From the NCBI GenBank assembly GCA_964477735.1, contig CAYZFD010000008.1, positions 1 to 49,504 on the forward strand: a stretch of DNA of 49,504 bases, in the 5' to 3' direction. A program made the translations under genes and the position numbers. Under the pieces are notes generated by a model, which saw nothing but the letters and a program-made list of their open reading frames with translations, ran no database searches and was not told the DNA's origin. Shown one piece after another: positions 8,526-15,893 of this stretch; the first letter of the stretch is position 1; each line of letters begins with the position of its first letter. The DNA is from CAYZFD01 sp964477735. Lineage in GTDB: Bacteria > Bacteroidota > Bacteroidia > Flavobacteriales > Flavobacteriaceae.

Positions 8526-10037
8526 CTATGCGTCAAGTTTTGTACTTGATTTTATGCTGTTTAGCAATGCAGAAAGTGTGGTGTTTGAGGCTGTTTTTAC
8601 CTTTTGGTTTATGCGGTATTTGTAGGAATCAATGCTTTTTTCGGTTTTGTTAAGCAGTTCGCCAATTTTTTTGTGCGATAGCCCGAGACTAAAAAAGAAA
8701 CACACTAATTTTTCTTGCTCGCTCAAAAAAGGTGCTTTTTCCCAAAGCAATTGCATGACGTTGTTTTTGGTGTGGTTTACCAAGGTGTTTTCGTTAATTC
8801 CATGCGTGTTTAGGTGCATATAAATACGTTTTAAACAGTCGCTTAGCCCTACATCGCCGTTGCGTTTGGCGCGTACTTCCAGTTCTGTTTTTATCTCACC
8901 CAACTGCCTAATAGACAATTGATGATTTGCCCACAACTGATTGTAACGTTCCTCTACACGGTGTAATTTTCCGGAAATACGCTTTCGGTTTTTCTTGGAA
9001 ATCAATGCCCAAACAAGCAACAACAGCACCCCCACACCCAACGCCATAAGGGTATAGCGCAAGCCCTTCATGTTGCGTAGCGTGGTTTGCTTTGTCTTAG
9101 CATTTTCGGTTACATATTTGGCATTGGTTTGGTTTAGGGTTTCAAAGTTTTTTTCAAAAACTTGGGCTATGGAATCGCCGTAAGTGGTTGCCAGTTCGAT
9201 ATTGCCCATGGCTTTATAAACCGCTTTGTATGCTTCATAAGTTTCTATCTTATCTCTTTTAACTGTTATTTTCTGTAGTGGTACCGAATCCAGGTATTGC
9301 AACGCCTTTGTATAGGCGTTTTTGTTTAGGCATATGTGTCCCCAATTTTCATAATACATGGCTTTTACCATTGGACAATCTGTCGCCATGTTTGCTTGTA
9401 TTGAGGAATTCGTTATTAAGCTCTCAGCCAATTTGTAATGGTTTTGTTTAAGATATGATGTAACTACCATCCCCAAATTTTCCATTTTTAGACAGTAGTC
9501 GTCTCCATAATCTTTGGCTAAAAAGTGTTGCTCATATGCTTTAATGGCATCAAAACTTCCTGTCTCAATTTTTGTAATTAGTATGTTTTCGTAGGCATAA
9601 TCGACGTCTTCCTCATTGTTGTGTAGCTTAGCAAGTTTTTTGGACTCCATATAAGCGTTAATCGCCAAATCATATTGGTTGGACTGCATATAGAACAATC
9701 CCATATTATTAAGAATGTTAAATTGTAAAGCATACTCCTTTACATAGCTTTTGGCCTCCAAAAGTTGCTCTATGGCAAGGGCATAATTTTCGCTATAAAA
9801 ATGCACCATGCTTCTGTAGTAAAATATCCTTGGGTGTTTTTGCAATTCGGGGTGTGCTGTGGTAATGCTATCAATATAAGCAAAGGTTAGCGATAAGTCA
9901 TTGTTTTTATGTGTCAAACTTTCTAATGCTGCTTTTGGGGTTTGTGCCATACAAAGCACTCCAAAACAGCACGTTATAAGTCGAATATAAGCCTTAGCAT
10001 TGCTAAAATTGTGGGGGTAAACATAGGTCGTCTTCAT
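8526..10037 (-). CDS. TPR-containing LuxR-type transcriptional regulator with one membrane helix
   Basis: The protein has 503 residues. It starts with a signal-like segment (KAYIRLITCCFGVLCMAQ), then has about 280 residues of helical repeats of the TPR type (for example NNMGLFYMQSNQYDLAINAY). A single membrane helix follows (LMALGVGVLLLLVWALI), then a basic coiled coil, and a C-terminal LuxR/GerE-like helix-turn-helix (LVCFFFSLGLSHKKIGELLN, then KSIDSYKYRINQKV). This layout is a common flavobacterial one-component sensor: periplasmic TPRs with a cytoplasmic DNA-binding end. The ligand and target genes are unknown. I prefer the ATG at 10037; another at 10061 adds eight residues. It is a single gene facing the repeat region. 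Confidence 0.8.
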   Translation of the reverse strand: MKTTYVYPHNFSNAKAYIRLITCCFGVLCMAQTPKAALESLTHKNNDLSLTFAYIDSITTAHPELQKHPRIFYYRSMVHFYSENYALAIEQLLEAKSYVKEYALQFNILNNMGLFYMQSNQYDLAINAYMESKKLAKLHNNEEDVDYAYENILITKIETGSFDAIKAYEQHFLAKDYGDDYCLKMENLGMVVTSYLKQNHYKLAESLITNSSIQANMATDCPMVKAMYYENWGHICLNKNAYTKALQYLDSVPLQKITVKRDKIETYEAYKAVYKAMGNIELATTYGDSIAQVFEKNFETLNQTNAKYVTENAKTKQTTLRNMKGLRYTLMALGVGVLLLLVWALISKKNRKRISGKLHRVEERYNQLWANHQLSIRQLGEIKTELEVRAKRNGDVGLSDCLKRIYMHLNTHGINENTLVNHTKNNVMQLLWEKAPFLSEQEKLVCFFFSLGLSHKKIGELLNKTEKSIDSYKYRINQKVKTASNTTLSALLNSIKSSTKLDA

Positions 10038-10163
10038 TTTGGATGCTTTACGGCAGTCCAAAATGCCAAAAAAAACGTGCTAAAAAAATGAAATTATAGA
10101 GTAGGTTTTTGGTTTGCCACTTGGGACTGCAATTCAAATATATAAAATAATCAAGAAAAACCC

Positions 10164-11975
10164 TTAGCTTTCCTCAACTTTTGGGCAGTATTTTCGTTCC
10201 AATTCTTTCTGAAATTCATCCATAACGGGTGCTACGGTAGAAGCAGGTAAATCTGAAATTTTAATATACATCAGGCCGTCAATGGCATTGTTAAATTTGG
10301 GATCTATGTTGAAGGCTACAAGTTTGGCGTTTTGCTTAATATATTTTTTAATGAGCACAGGCAATCGCAAGCTTCCTGGTTCAATTTCTTGAATTAGCCT
10401 GTCGAATTTGTTGAGATCGTTTGAGGCATCTTCCATCACAAAGTCACGAGTCCATTCTTTAAGCCTAACCTTAAAAGCCTTTTTGGGTCTCACATATTGC
10501 GCCCAAAAGGGATCGTAGTAGTGTGATTTCATAAATGAAATCATCAAATTTTTTGAAAAATTAGAAAACTGGTTACTGATGCTGACACTTCCTATGAGAT
10601 ACTCATGCTCGGGATAGCGTAGGGTGGTGTGAATGATACCCTTCCACAGTAAAAACAATGGATAGGGTTTTTGTTGATACTCATGACAAATGAATGCTCG
10701 GCCCAATTCTATAGATTGCTTAAGCACTTGGTGCAATTCAGGTTCGAAACGAAACAAGGAACTCAGATAAAAAGCATCTATTCCCCCTTTTTCATAGAGG
10801 CTTGTTCCAAAACCCATTCTATAGGCACCCACCACCGCCTGCGCTTGGGCATCCCACAAAAACAAATGACGATATTGTTTATCATAAGTATCGAGGTCAA
10901 GGGCTTTGTTGGTGCCTTCCCCAACGGCTCTAAAAGTGTGTTCTCGAAGGCGGCCTAGCTCTATGAGCAAATTTGGAATTTGATGGGATTCGGCCAAAAA
11001 AAGTTCAAAGTTTCGTTGACTGAGTAAGCTTGCCTTAGTGTTTCTTAATTGATCAATTTCGTTCATCAACAAAGTGCGATCCACAGCTGGATGTATGGCT
11101 TTTGGTGGCCTTTGTAATATGCTTTTTTTAGGCAAATAATCTACCAACGTTTTTCTGTTAAAAGTTTCGGCCAGCAAATAAGTTTTGTTTCTCAAAAAAG
11201 CGGTGTAATCCTTTAAATTATTATGCGAATTTTGATGAGCTACACTAATGGGGTTTCCAATCCTAATGCTAATTTTTCGGTACTGTTGGCTAAGCATTTC
11301 CGAAGGTATTTTAGCTGTGCGCAGTGTAGGGTGAAAGGCCGAAAGCCAATAGAAAAAGGGACTGTTTTTTGCTTTAAAATATATTGGGATGACAGGAACT
11401 TGGGCTTTTTTTACCAACTTCATTGCTGCAGGCTCCCACGCCTTGTCTTCTATAATGCCATTGGACTGCCTGGTTGAAACCTCTCCTGCTGGAAAAAGCG
11501 CCAAAGGCTGACCTGATTGAAGGCATTTTATTGCACTTCGAAAACCTTTTAAACTTGAAACATGACTTTGGTGAGCCTCAAAAGGATTCACCGGAATCAG
11601 GTAGGGTTTCATGGGCAAAACGCGACCCAACAAATAGTTGGCCATTAATTTGGTGTCGGGACGTTTTTGAAGAAGCAATTGCATCAGCAAAAGACCATCA
11701 ACAGCTCCCAAAGGATGGTTGGCCACAACCACAAATGGACCTTCCTTTGGAATGCGTTCTAAATCTTCTTTTGGTAATGAGACGTTAATGTTGAGTCGAG
11801 ATAAAAGCTCATCATAAAAAGCCAACCCCTTCAAGTCTTTTGCCTTGTCGTATAGGCGGTTAACTTGACTCATCCTTGTTAGTGAAAGTAACAACCGACC
11901 TATGATTGCACTTGCATATCCCAGTCGATCTAGGCGCAAGGTTTGTGCCATTTGTTTGGGGGTTACTAAAGGCAT
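10164..11975 (-). CDS. olsF: Bifunctional lysophospholipid-type/GNAT acyltransferase, OlsF-like (ornithine lipid synthesis)
   Basis: The 603-residue protein has two acyltransferase halves. Residues about 60-290 are PlsC-like, with the acyltransferase motif VVVANHPLGAVDG (His-x5-Asp spacing) and the second block ALFPAGEVSTR. Residues about 310-480 look like the OlsB/autoinducer-synthase-type acyl-ACP N-acyltransferase (FRAVGEG, then DTYDKQYRHLFLWD, then SIELGRAFI). That order matches OlsF, which makes ornithine lipids in Serratia and Flavobacterium: the C-terminal half N-acylates and the N-terminal half O-acylates. A glycine-lipid role is the main alternative. A -7-like TAGTTTTG (minus strand, 11997-11990) lies 14 bases before the start. 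Confidence 0.7.
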   Translation of the reverse strand: MPLVTPKQMAQTLRLDRLGYASAIIGRLLLSLTRMSQVNRLYDKAKDLKGLAFYDELLSRLNINVSLPKEDLERIPKEGPFVVVANHPLGAVDGLLLMQLLLQKRPDTKLMANYLLGRVLPMKPYLIPVNPFEAHQSHVSSLKGFRSAIKCLQSGQPLALFPAGEVSTRQSNGIIEDKAWEPAAMKLVKKAQVPVIPIYFKAKNSPFFYWLSAFHPTLRTAKIPSEMLSQQYRKISIRIGNPISVAHQNSHNNLKDYTAFLRNKTYLLAETFNRKTLVDYLPKKSILQRPPKAIHPAVDRTLLMNEIDQLRNTKASLLSQRNFELFLAESHQIPNLLIELGRLREHTFRAVGEGTNKALDLDTYDKQYRHLFLWDAQAQAVVGAYRMGFGTSLYEKGGIDAFYLSSLFRFEPELHQVLKQSIELGRAFICHEYQQKPYPLFLLWKGIIHTTLRYPEHEYLIGSVSISNQFSNFSKNLMISFMKSHYYDPFWAQYVRPKKAFKVRLKEWTRDFVMEDASNDLNKFDRLIQEIEPGSLRLPVLIKKYIKQNAKLVAFNIDPKFNNAIDGLMYIKISDLPASTVAPVMDEFQKELERKYCPKVEES

Positions 11976-12008
11976 AGAAAGATTTTTTACAAAACTAAAA
12001 ACATTTCT

Positions 12009-13259
12009 CTATTGAAGCACTAACTGCAAGGTTTCTTGAGTGCGTTGCTCCAACAATAGCGTATGATTTGAGAGCAATTCATCAGCGGAGTTTGCGTTAA
12101 AATGACGAATCGTATATAATGAAACCCCGGAGACGCAACTTGTTTTGTAGCTTGCTTTTAGAGCTTGAAGCAACTGGTCTAGGGTGTTGTATTTGTCGGT
12201 AATGCACACAGAAAAACTAATGGCAGAGTTTTGAATGAGTTCTACTCGCATTTTGTGTTGGTGTAATAGCGCAAAAACTTGACTGATGTTGTCTTCCATC
12301 ATAAAAGAAAAATCGAGTGTGGATAGCTTAAGAAGCGATACCTCTTTCTTTACAATAAAACAGGGTACCTCTGGAATCAATTTTTTTCCTTTGCTTACTG
12401 TAGTTCCAGCTTCTTCAGGGTTAATAAAAGATTTCACAAACAAAGGAATCTCTTTGCGTTGCAGAGGCTGTAGGGTTTTGGGGTGAATCACCGACGCGCC
12501 ATAAAAAGCCAATTCTATGGCCTCACGATAGGAGATTTGATTGAGCAAAATAGGGTCCTTAAAATGACGTGGATCGGCATTCAGCACTCCAGGAACGTCC
12601 TTCCAAATGGTTACAGAATCGGCATTGAGGCCATAAGCAAAAATGGCTGCAGAATAATCAGAGCCTTCGCGACCCAGGGTTGTGGTGAAATTGTTTTCAT
12701 CACTTCCAATAAAGCCTTGCGTTACGTAGAGCGCTTTATTGTTGATTTTTGATTTGATGTTTTCGATGGTGGACTCCCAATGCAAATTGGCGTCACGATA
12801 ATAACTGTCTGTTTTGACACACTCCCTCGCATCGAGCCATTGACTTTTTATGTGTAGATGATTCAAATAGGCGTTGATGATGGTCGTCGAAGTTAATTCC
12901 CCAACACTTACCACTTGGTCATATACATAGGCGTGGTGGGGCGATTTATTCCTCGATAGAAAATCTTTCATGTTTTCGAATAGCTTACGCACTTCCATGA
13001 AAATGGGATGCTGATCGTTCTCAAACAAATCCATCAAAATGTTGTTGTGATATTTCACCACTTCCTGAATGCTTCCATGTAAATCATCAGATTTTTCGAA
13101 ATAATTTTTAACAACCTCTTCGAGTGCGTTTGTGGTTTTACCCATAGCAGAGACTACAATGAGCGTGTTTTGGTGCCCCACTTTTTGCAAGACTGAAACC
13201 ACATTTTTCACCCCTTGGGCATCTTTCACAGAAGCCCCACCGAATTTAAAAATTCGCAT
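12009..13259 (-). CDS. lysC: Aspartate kinase
   Basis: This enzyme phosphorylates aspartate, the first step to lysine, threonine, methionine and diaminopimelate. The amino-acid kinase domain begins MRIFKFGGASVKD, with the phosphate and aspartate sites in VVSAMGKTTNAL, SVGELTSTTI and TLGREGSDYSAAIFA, and the ATP site around VTIWKDVPGVLNADPR. Residues about 300-416 carry the regulatory ACT region (LLKLSTLDFSFMMEDN and onward). The monofunctional 416-residue length is normal for Bacteroidota. It starts 2 bases after the GNAT gene ends, so the two form one transcript. Confidence 0.93.
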   Translation of the reverse strand: MRIFKFGGASVKDAQGVKNVVSVLQKVGHQNTLIVVSAMGKTTNALEEVVKNYFEKSDDLHGSIQEVVKYHNNILMDLFENDQHPIFMEVRKLFENMKDFLSRNKSPHHAYVYDQVVSVGELTSTTIINAYLNHLHIKSQWLDARECVKTDSYYRDANLHWESTIENIKSKINNKALYVTQGFIGSDENNFTTTLGREGSDYSAAIFAYGLNADSVTIWKDVPGVLNADPRHFKDPILLNQISYREAIELAFYGASVIHPKTLQPLQRKEIPLFVKSFINPEEAGTTVSKGKKLIPEVPCFIVKKEVSLLKLSTLDFSFMMEDNISQVFALLHQHKMRVELIQNSAISFSVCITDKYNTLDQLLQALKASYKTSCVSGVSLYTIRHFNANSADELLSNHTLLLEQRTQETLQLVLQ

Positions 13260-13261
13260 AT

Positions 13262-13744
13262 TTATATGTTTTTAAAACGTTTAATTTCTTTTTCATTCAT
13301 TTGTGCCACACGCCAATCTTTGAAGACCTGGGCACCCTGCTTTTTGTAGAAATTAATGGCTGACTTGTTCCAATCAAGGACAGCCCATTCCACACGCTTA
13401 ACGCCAGAGGATGCTGCATAGGCCATAAAATTTTTAAACAACTCCAAGCCAATCCCTTGTTTTCGGTTTTTTTGAGTAATAATTAAGTCCTCTAAATGTA
13501 AGGTTGGGCCTTTCCAAGTCGAATATCTCGGATAGCCCAAAGCCATCCCAACAATCGCATTTTGTTGAACGGCAACAAAACACACAAACTTAGGCGTAGC
13601 ACCAAATCCATCTCTAACAAGATCCTCGACCGTTATTTCTACCGCATCAGGCTCACGCTCAAACAATGCCAGCTCGTTGATCAGCGACCAAACCGCCGGC
13701 ATGTCTTCTGGCTTTGACTTTCGTATGACAATTTCGGTTTTCAT
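13262..13744 (-). CDS. GNAT family N-acetyltransferase (diamine-acetyltransferase-like)
   Basis: This is a 160-residue single GNAT domain. It has the acetyl-CoA-binding motif A as LEDLIITQKNRKQGIGLELFK and the motif B helix/strand around VEWAVLDWNKSAINFYKKQGA. The N-terminus IRKSKPEDMPAVWSLINEL and the LALFEREPDAVEIT segment resemble spermidine/spermine and thialysine acetyltransferases (SAT family), so a small-amine substrate is possible. It is the first gene of a pair with lysC, 2 bases apart. A -7-like TAACTTTG (minus strand, 13762-13755) lies 10 bases before the ATG. Confidence 0.82.
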   Translation of the reverse strand: MKTEIVIRKSKPEDMPAVWSLINELALFEREPDAVEITVEDLVRDGFGATPKFVCFVAVQQNAIVGMALGYPRYSTWKGPTLHLEDLIITQKNRKQGIGLELFKNFMAYAASSGVKRVEWAVLDWNKSAINFYKKQGAQVFKDWRVAQMNEKEIKRFKNI

Positions 13745-13754
13745 AAAAACTGTG

Positions 13755-13762
13755 CAAAGTTA
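13755..13762 (-). promoter_or_regulatory. Candidate -7 element for the GNAT-lysC operon
   Basis: The minus strand reads TAACTTTG, an exact TAnnTTTG match, ending 10 bases before the GNAT ATG. No clear -33 TTTG is seen at the usual distance. Confidence 0.4.
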
Positions 13763-13876
13763 ATCCTTAAGACGAAACATTAACCATAAAATGTTACATA
13801 TAAAAGAAAATGTTATAAATATATCAAACATTGTTGTTTTTTCTATAATACAAAACATTTTTGCCCAAAAAAAGAC

Positions 13877-13884
13877 TACCTTTG
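13877..13884 (+). promoter_or_regulatory. Candidate -7 element deciding the start of the histidine kinase relic
   Basis: TACCTTTG matches TAnnTTTG and ends 14 bases before the ATG at 13899. A TTTG at 13860-13863 is present, but the 13-base spacing is short for a -33 element. Transcription from here would exclude the further-upstream in-frame ATG at 13791, so it supports the later start. Confidence 0.45.
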
Positions 13885-13898
13885 AACAAAGCCCCCTT

Positions 13899-15398
13899 AT
13901 GTTATCTACACTTAAAAATCAATTATTTTCTCGTTTTTCCCAAGCAATTTTGTTTGACACACATGGCTGTGTGTTAGATAGCGACCAACAATTGTTTGAG
14001 ATTGAAAAGGGAAGTTCCGTTTTAACACTTCATCCCATTTTTGGTTCTTCTTCCATTCATTGGTATAAAAAGGACAAACGGTTTTATTATGAAAACATAA
14101 AAATACACCTCAACAACCAAACGCACCACACAACCTTAGTGCTCAATACTGGAGTAGGGAAAAATAGGGCGAATGTGATAGCCATTTTTTTTGAAATGAA
14201 TATCAATTCTAGGAGTGCTACGGCAAAAGAAACGGGGCCTGGGCTATACCCCTTTGAAAGGTTTTATGAAGTGCTTTGCAATGAGGTTAGAAATCCCTTG
14301 GGAATTATCACCACTTTTTCAGAAAGTCTAGAAAAGCAACCTTTAGAAATGGCACAAAAAGATCTTGTTATGGGCATATTGTCTGCCGCTCAATATGCCC
14401 ACAGTGTATTGAATACGGTTCAAAAATCTTCGACACTACTCTTAGGAAAAGTAAGGTTAGATAAACGGGTTTTCGAGCTTCCACTTTTGCTAAAAACGAT
14501 TTCAAGAATCTTTAAATTAAAAGCCAATCTTAAAGGTCTAAAGTTTATAACCTCAATCGATCAATCTCTACCAAAAACGGTTTATGCAGATGCTACGCTG
14601 ATCAAACAAATTATCATTCACTTGATAGACAACGCAATAAAATTCACAGCAAAAGGAACTGTAAGCTTTTTTGTTAACCTTCAAACAAGCAGCGCCTCAA
14701 CTTGCACAGTTCTTTTTACTGTTGAAGATAGTGGAATTGGCATTCCGGCAGAAAAGACAAAAAAAGTAACCCAACCTTTTGTTCAACTAAACTCGACAAA
14801 ATTCGAGGGTTCGGGGTTGGGTTTAAGTATCGTAGAACGAGGGCTTGCGCTCATGGACAGCAATTTGGTTCTTGAAAAACGCAGACAGAAAGGCACAAAA
14901 GCAAGCTTTTCTCTTAGACTATTATTGCCCACAACCAGTCAAAAACTAGAAGAAAAACCCAGCACTTTTGACGAGAAAAAACTACTGCTTCATCCCATCA
15001 TTCGGATGCTCATTGTGGAGGATGTCTCCTATAATCAAGACAGTTTAATAAAATCTCTTTACAAGTTTCCAAACATTCAAATGGACATGGTTTCAGAGGC
15101 AGAACAAGTAGAATCTTTGGTACATAAGAATACGTATGATATCATTCTGGTCAACCTCGATTTAAAAAGCGACGCCAAAACCTTGCTTAAGAGACTTAAA
15201 AGTTTAAGAGACTACCCCAAAAGGGGATGGAAGACCATGATCACCGCAGGACACAAAATGGATCCTTTTATTAGACAAAAGAAAAACCGCGCCTATGACT
15301 GTTTATTGCTACGCCCCTATCTACAAAAAGATTTGTATCGTGCCATTGGCAAAATGATGGCATCATTAAGTAAAAGTGAGTTGGTTAGAAAGCCTTAG
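13899..15398 (+). CDS. Degenerate hybrid histidine kinase lacking both phospho-acceptor residues
   Basis: The 499-residue protein has an N-terminal PAS-like region (1-105), a HisKA-like helix pair, a complete-looking HATPase domain, and a REC-like domain (about 365-490). The HATPase carries the N box HLIDNAIKFT, G1 DSGIGIP and G2 GSGLGLSIV. In the H box the expected S-H-E-[IV]-R-x-P reads CNEVRNP, so His is replaced by Asn128. In REC the acidic pocket VEDVSYNQ is kept, but the phospho-Asp position in YDIILVNLDL is Asn419, and the usual Lys before Pro is Arg (LLRPY). It should bind ATP but cannot autophosphorylate in the usual way. There are no membrane helices, so it is probably a cytoplasmic pseudokinase. 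Its 3' end overlaps the convergent TerB-like gene by 14 bases. Confidence 0.85.
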   Translation: MLSTLKNQLFSRFSQAILFDTHGCVLDSDQQLFEIEKGSSVLTLHPIFGSSSIHWYKKDKRFYYENIKIHLNNQTHHTTLVLNTGVGKNRANVIAIFFEMNINSRSATAKETGPGLYPFERFYEVLCNEVRNPLGIITTFSESLEKQPLEMAQKDLVMGILSAAQYAHSVLNTVQKSSTLLLGKVRLDKRVFELPLLLKTISRIFKLKANLKGLKFITSIDQSLPKTVYADATLIKQIIIHLIDNAIKFTAKGTVSFFVNLQTSSASTCTVLFTVEDSGIGIPAEKTKKVTQPFVQLNSTKFEGSGLGLSIVERGLALMDSNLVLEKRRQKGTKASFSLRLLLPTTSQKLEEKPSTFDEKKLLLHPIIRMLIVEDVSYNQDSLIKSLYKFPNIQMDMVSEAEQVESLVHKNTYDIILVNLDLKSDAKTLLKRLKSLRDYPKRGWKTMITAGHKMDPFIRQKKNRAYDCLLLRPYLQKDLYRAIGKMMASLSKSELVRKP

Positions 15399-15801
15399 AA
15401 AAGCTATCAAAATCAGATTTAGTCGCAACAAGCTCCAAGGCTTTTGAAGCAACAAGCTGTGCCTGATCAACATCAAAACCTAGGCCCACACAAATCTTTT
15501 CGAGCAAAGCCACTTCGTGTGCTTCAAACTCTTGATCAGCCTCAACCATGCGCGCCAAATCAAATAGGCGCTCTAAACGCATTTCCTTAGAACTCGGTGG
15601 ATTGAGACTTTGTTTTGATGGATTGTTTAAAATTTCTTCATAATCATCTTGATCAATATCAAGTCGGATAGCAACACGTTTTAAGAACTGCAATTCTTCA
15701 TCTTTCATGATGCCATCAGAAAGTGCAATGCGCACCAACGCGGCAAAGTGACCTCTGTTGCGATCTTTAAATCCACTATCGAAAAGGGTGTGAAATGACA
15801 T
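15385..15801 (-). CDS. TerB-like (tellurite-resistance TerB family) protein
   Basis: This is a 138-residue all-helical protein with the TerB-type pattern AALVRIALSDGIMKDEELQFL, then a second acidic repeat ARMVEADQEFEAHEVALLEKI. The spaced Asp/Glu residues resemble TerB metal-binding sites. The TerB superfamily is usually tied to stress or membrane-associated roles; stand-alone copies like this are of unknown function. It is divergent from mfd and convergent, with a 14-base overlap, with the kinase relic. Confidence 0.75.
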   Translation of the reverse strand: MSFHTLFDSGFKDRNRGHFAALVRIALSDGIMKDEELQFLKRVAIRLDIDQDDYEEILNNPSKQSLNPPSSKEMRLERLFDLARMVEADQEFEAHEVALLEKICVGLGFDVDQAQLVASKALELVATKSDFDSFSKAF

Positions 15802-15880
15802 GGTTTAATTTTGAAACCAAACTACAACATTTTCGTCAAAATCAGCATAGATTAAAATATCTTTTTTAGTCAAATAAACC

Positions 15881-15888
15881 TACTTTTG
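15881..15888 (+). promoter_or_regulatory. Candidate -7 element of mfd, implying a near-leaderless transcript
   Basis: TACTTTTG matches TAnnTTTG and ends only 5 bases before the mfd ATG, so the expected transcription start falls on or next to the start codon. No strong TTTG is seen at -33, only the T-run at 15862-15867. Confidence 0.45.
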
Positions 15889-15893
15889 CATCA

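Noticed and set aside
8202..8653. Open frames on both strands through 8202-8653
   Set aside because: They are made mostly of the 123-base tandem repeat, so their repeated peptides reflect the DNA repeat and not a protein.
12286..12752. Antisense frames over lysC, and similar ones over susC, mfd and the regulator
   Set aside because: They are shadows of well-supported genes, with no family signal and no promoter.
15151..15162. Asp two residues after Asn419 as a replacement phospho-acceptor in the receiver domain
   Set aside because: Its position does not match the strand-3 end of receiver domains, where the alignable residue is Asn. It cannot be fully excluded without a structure.
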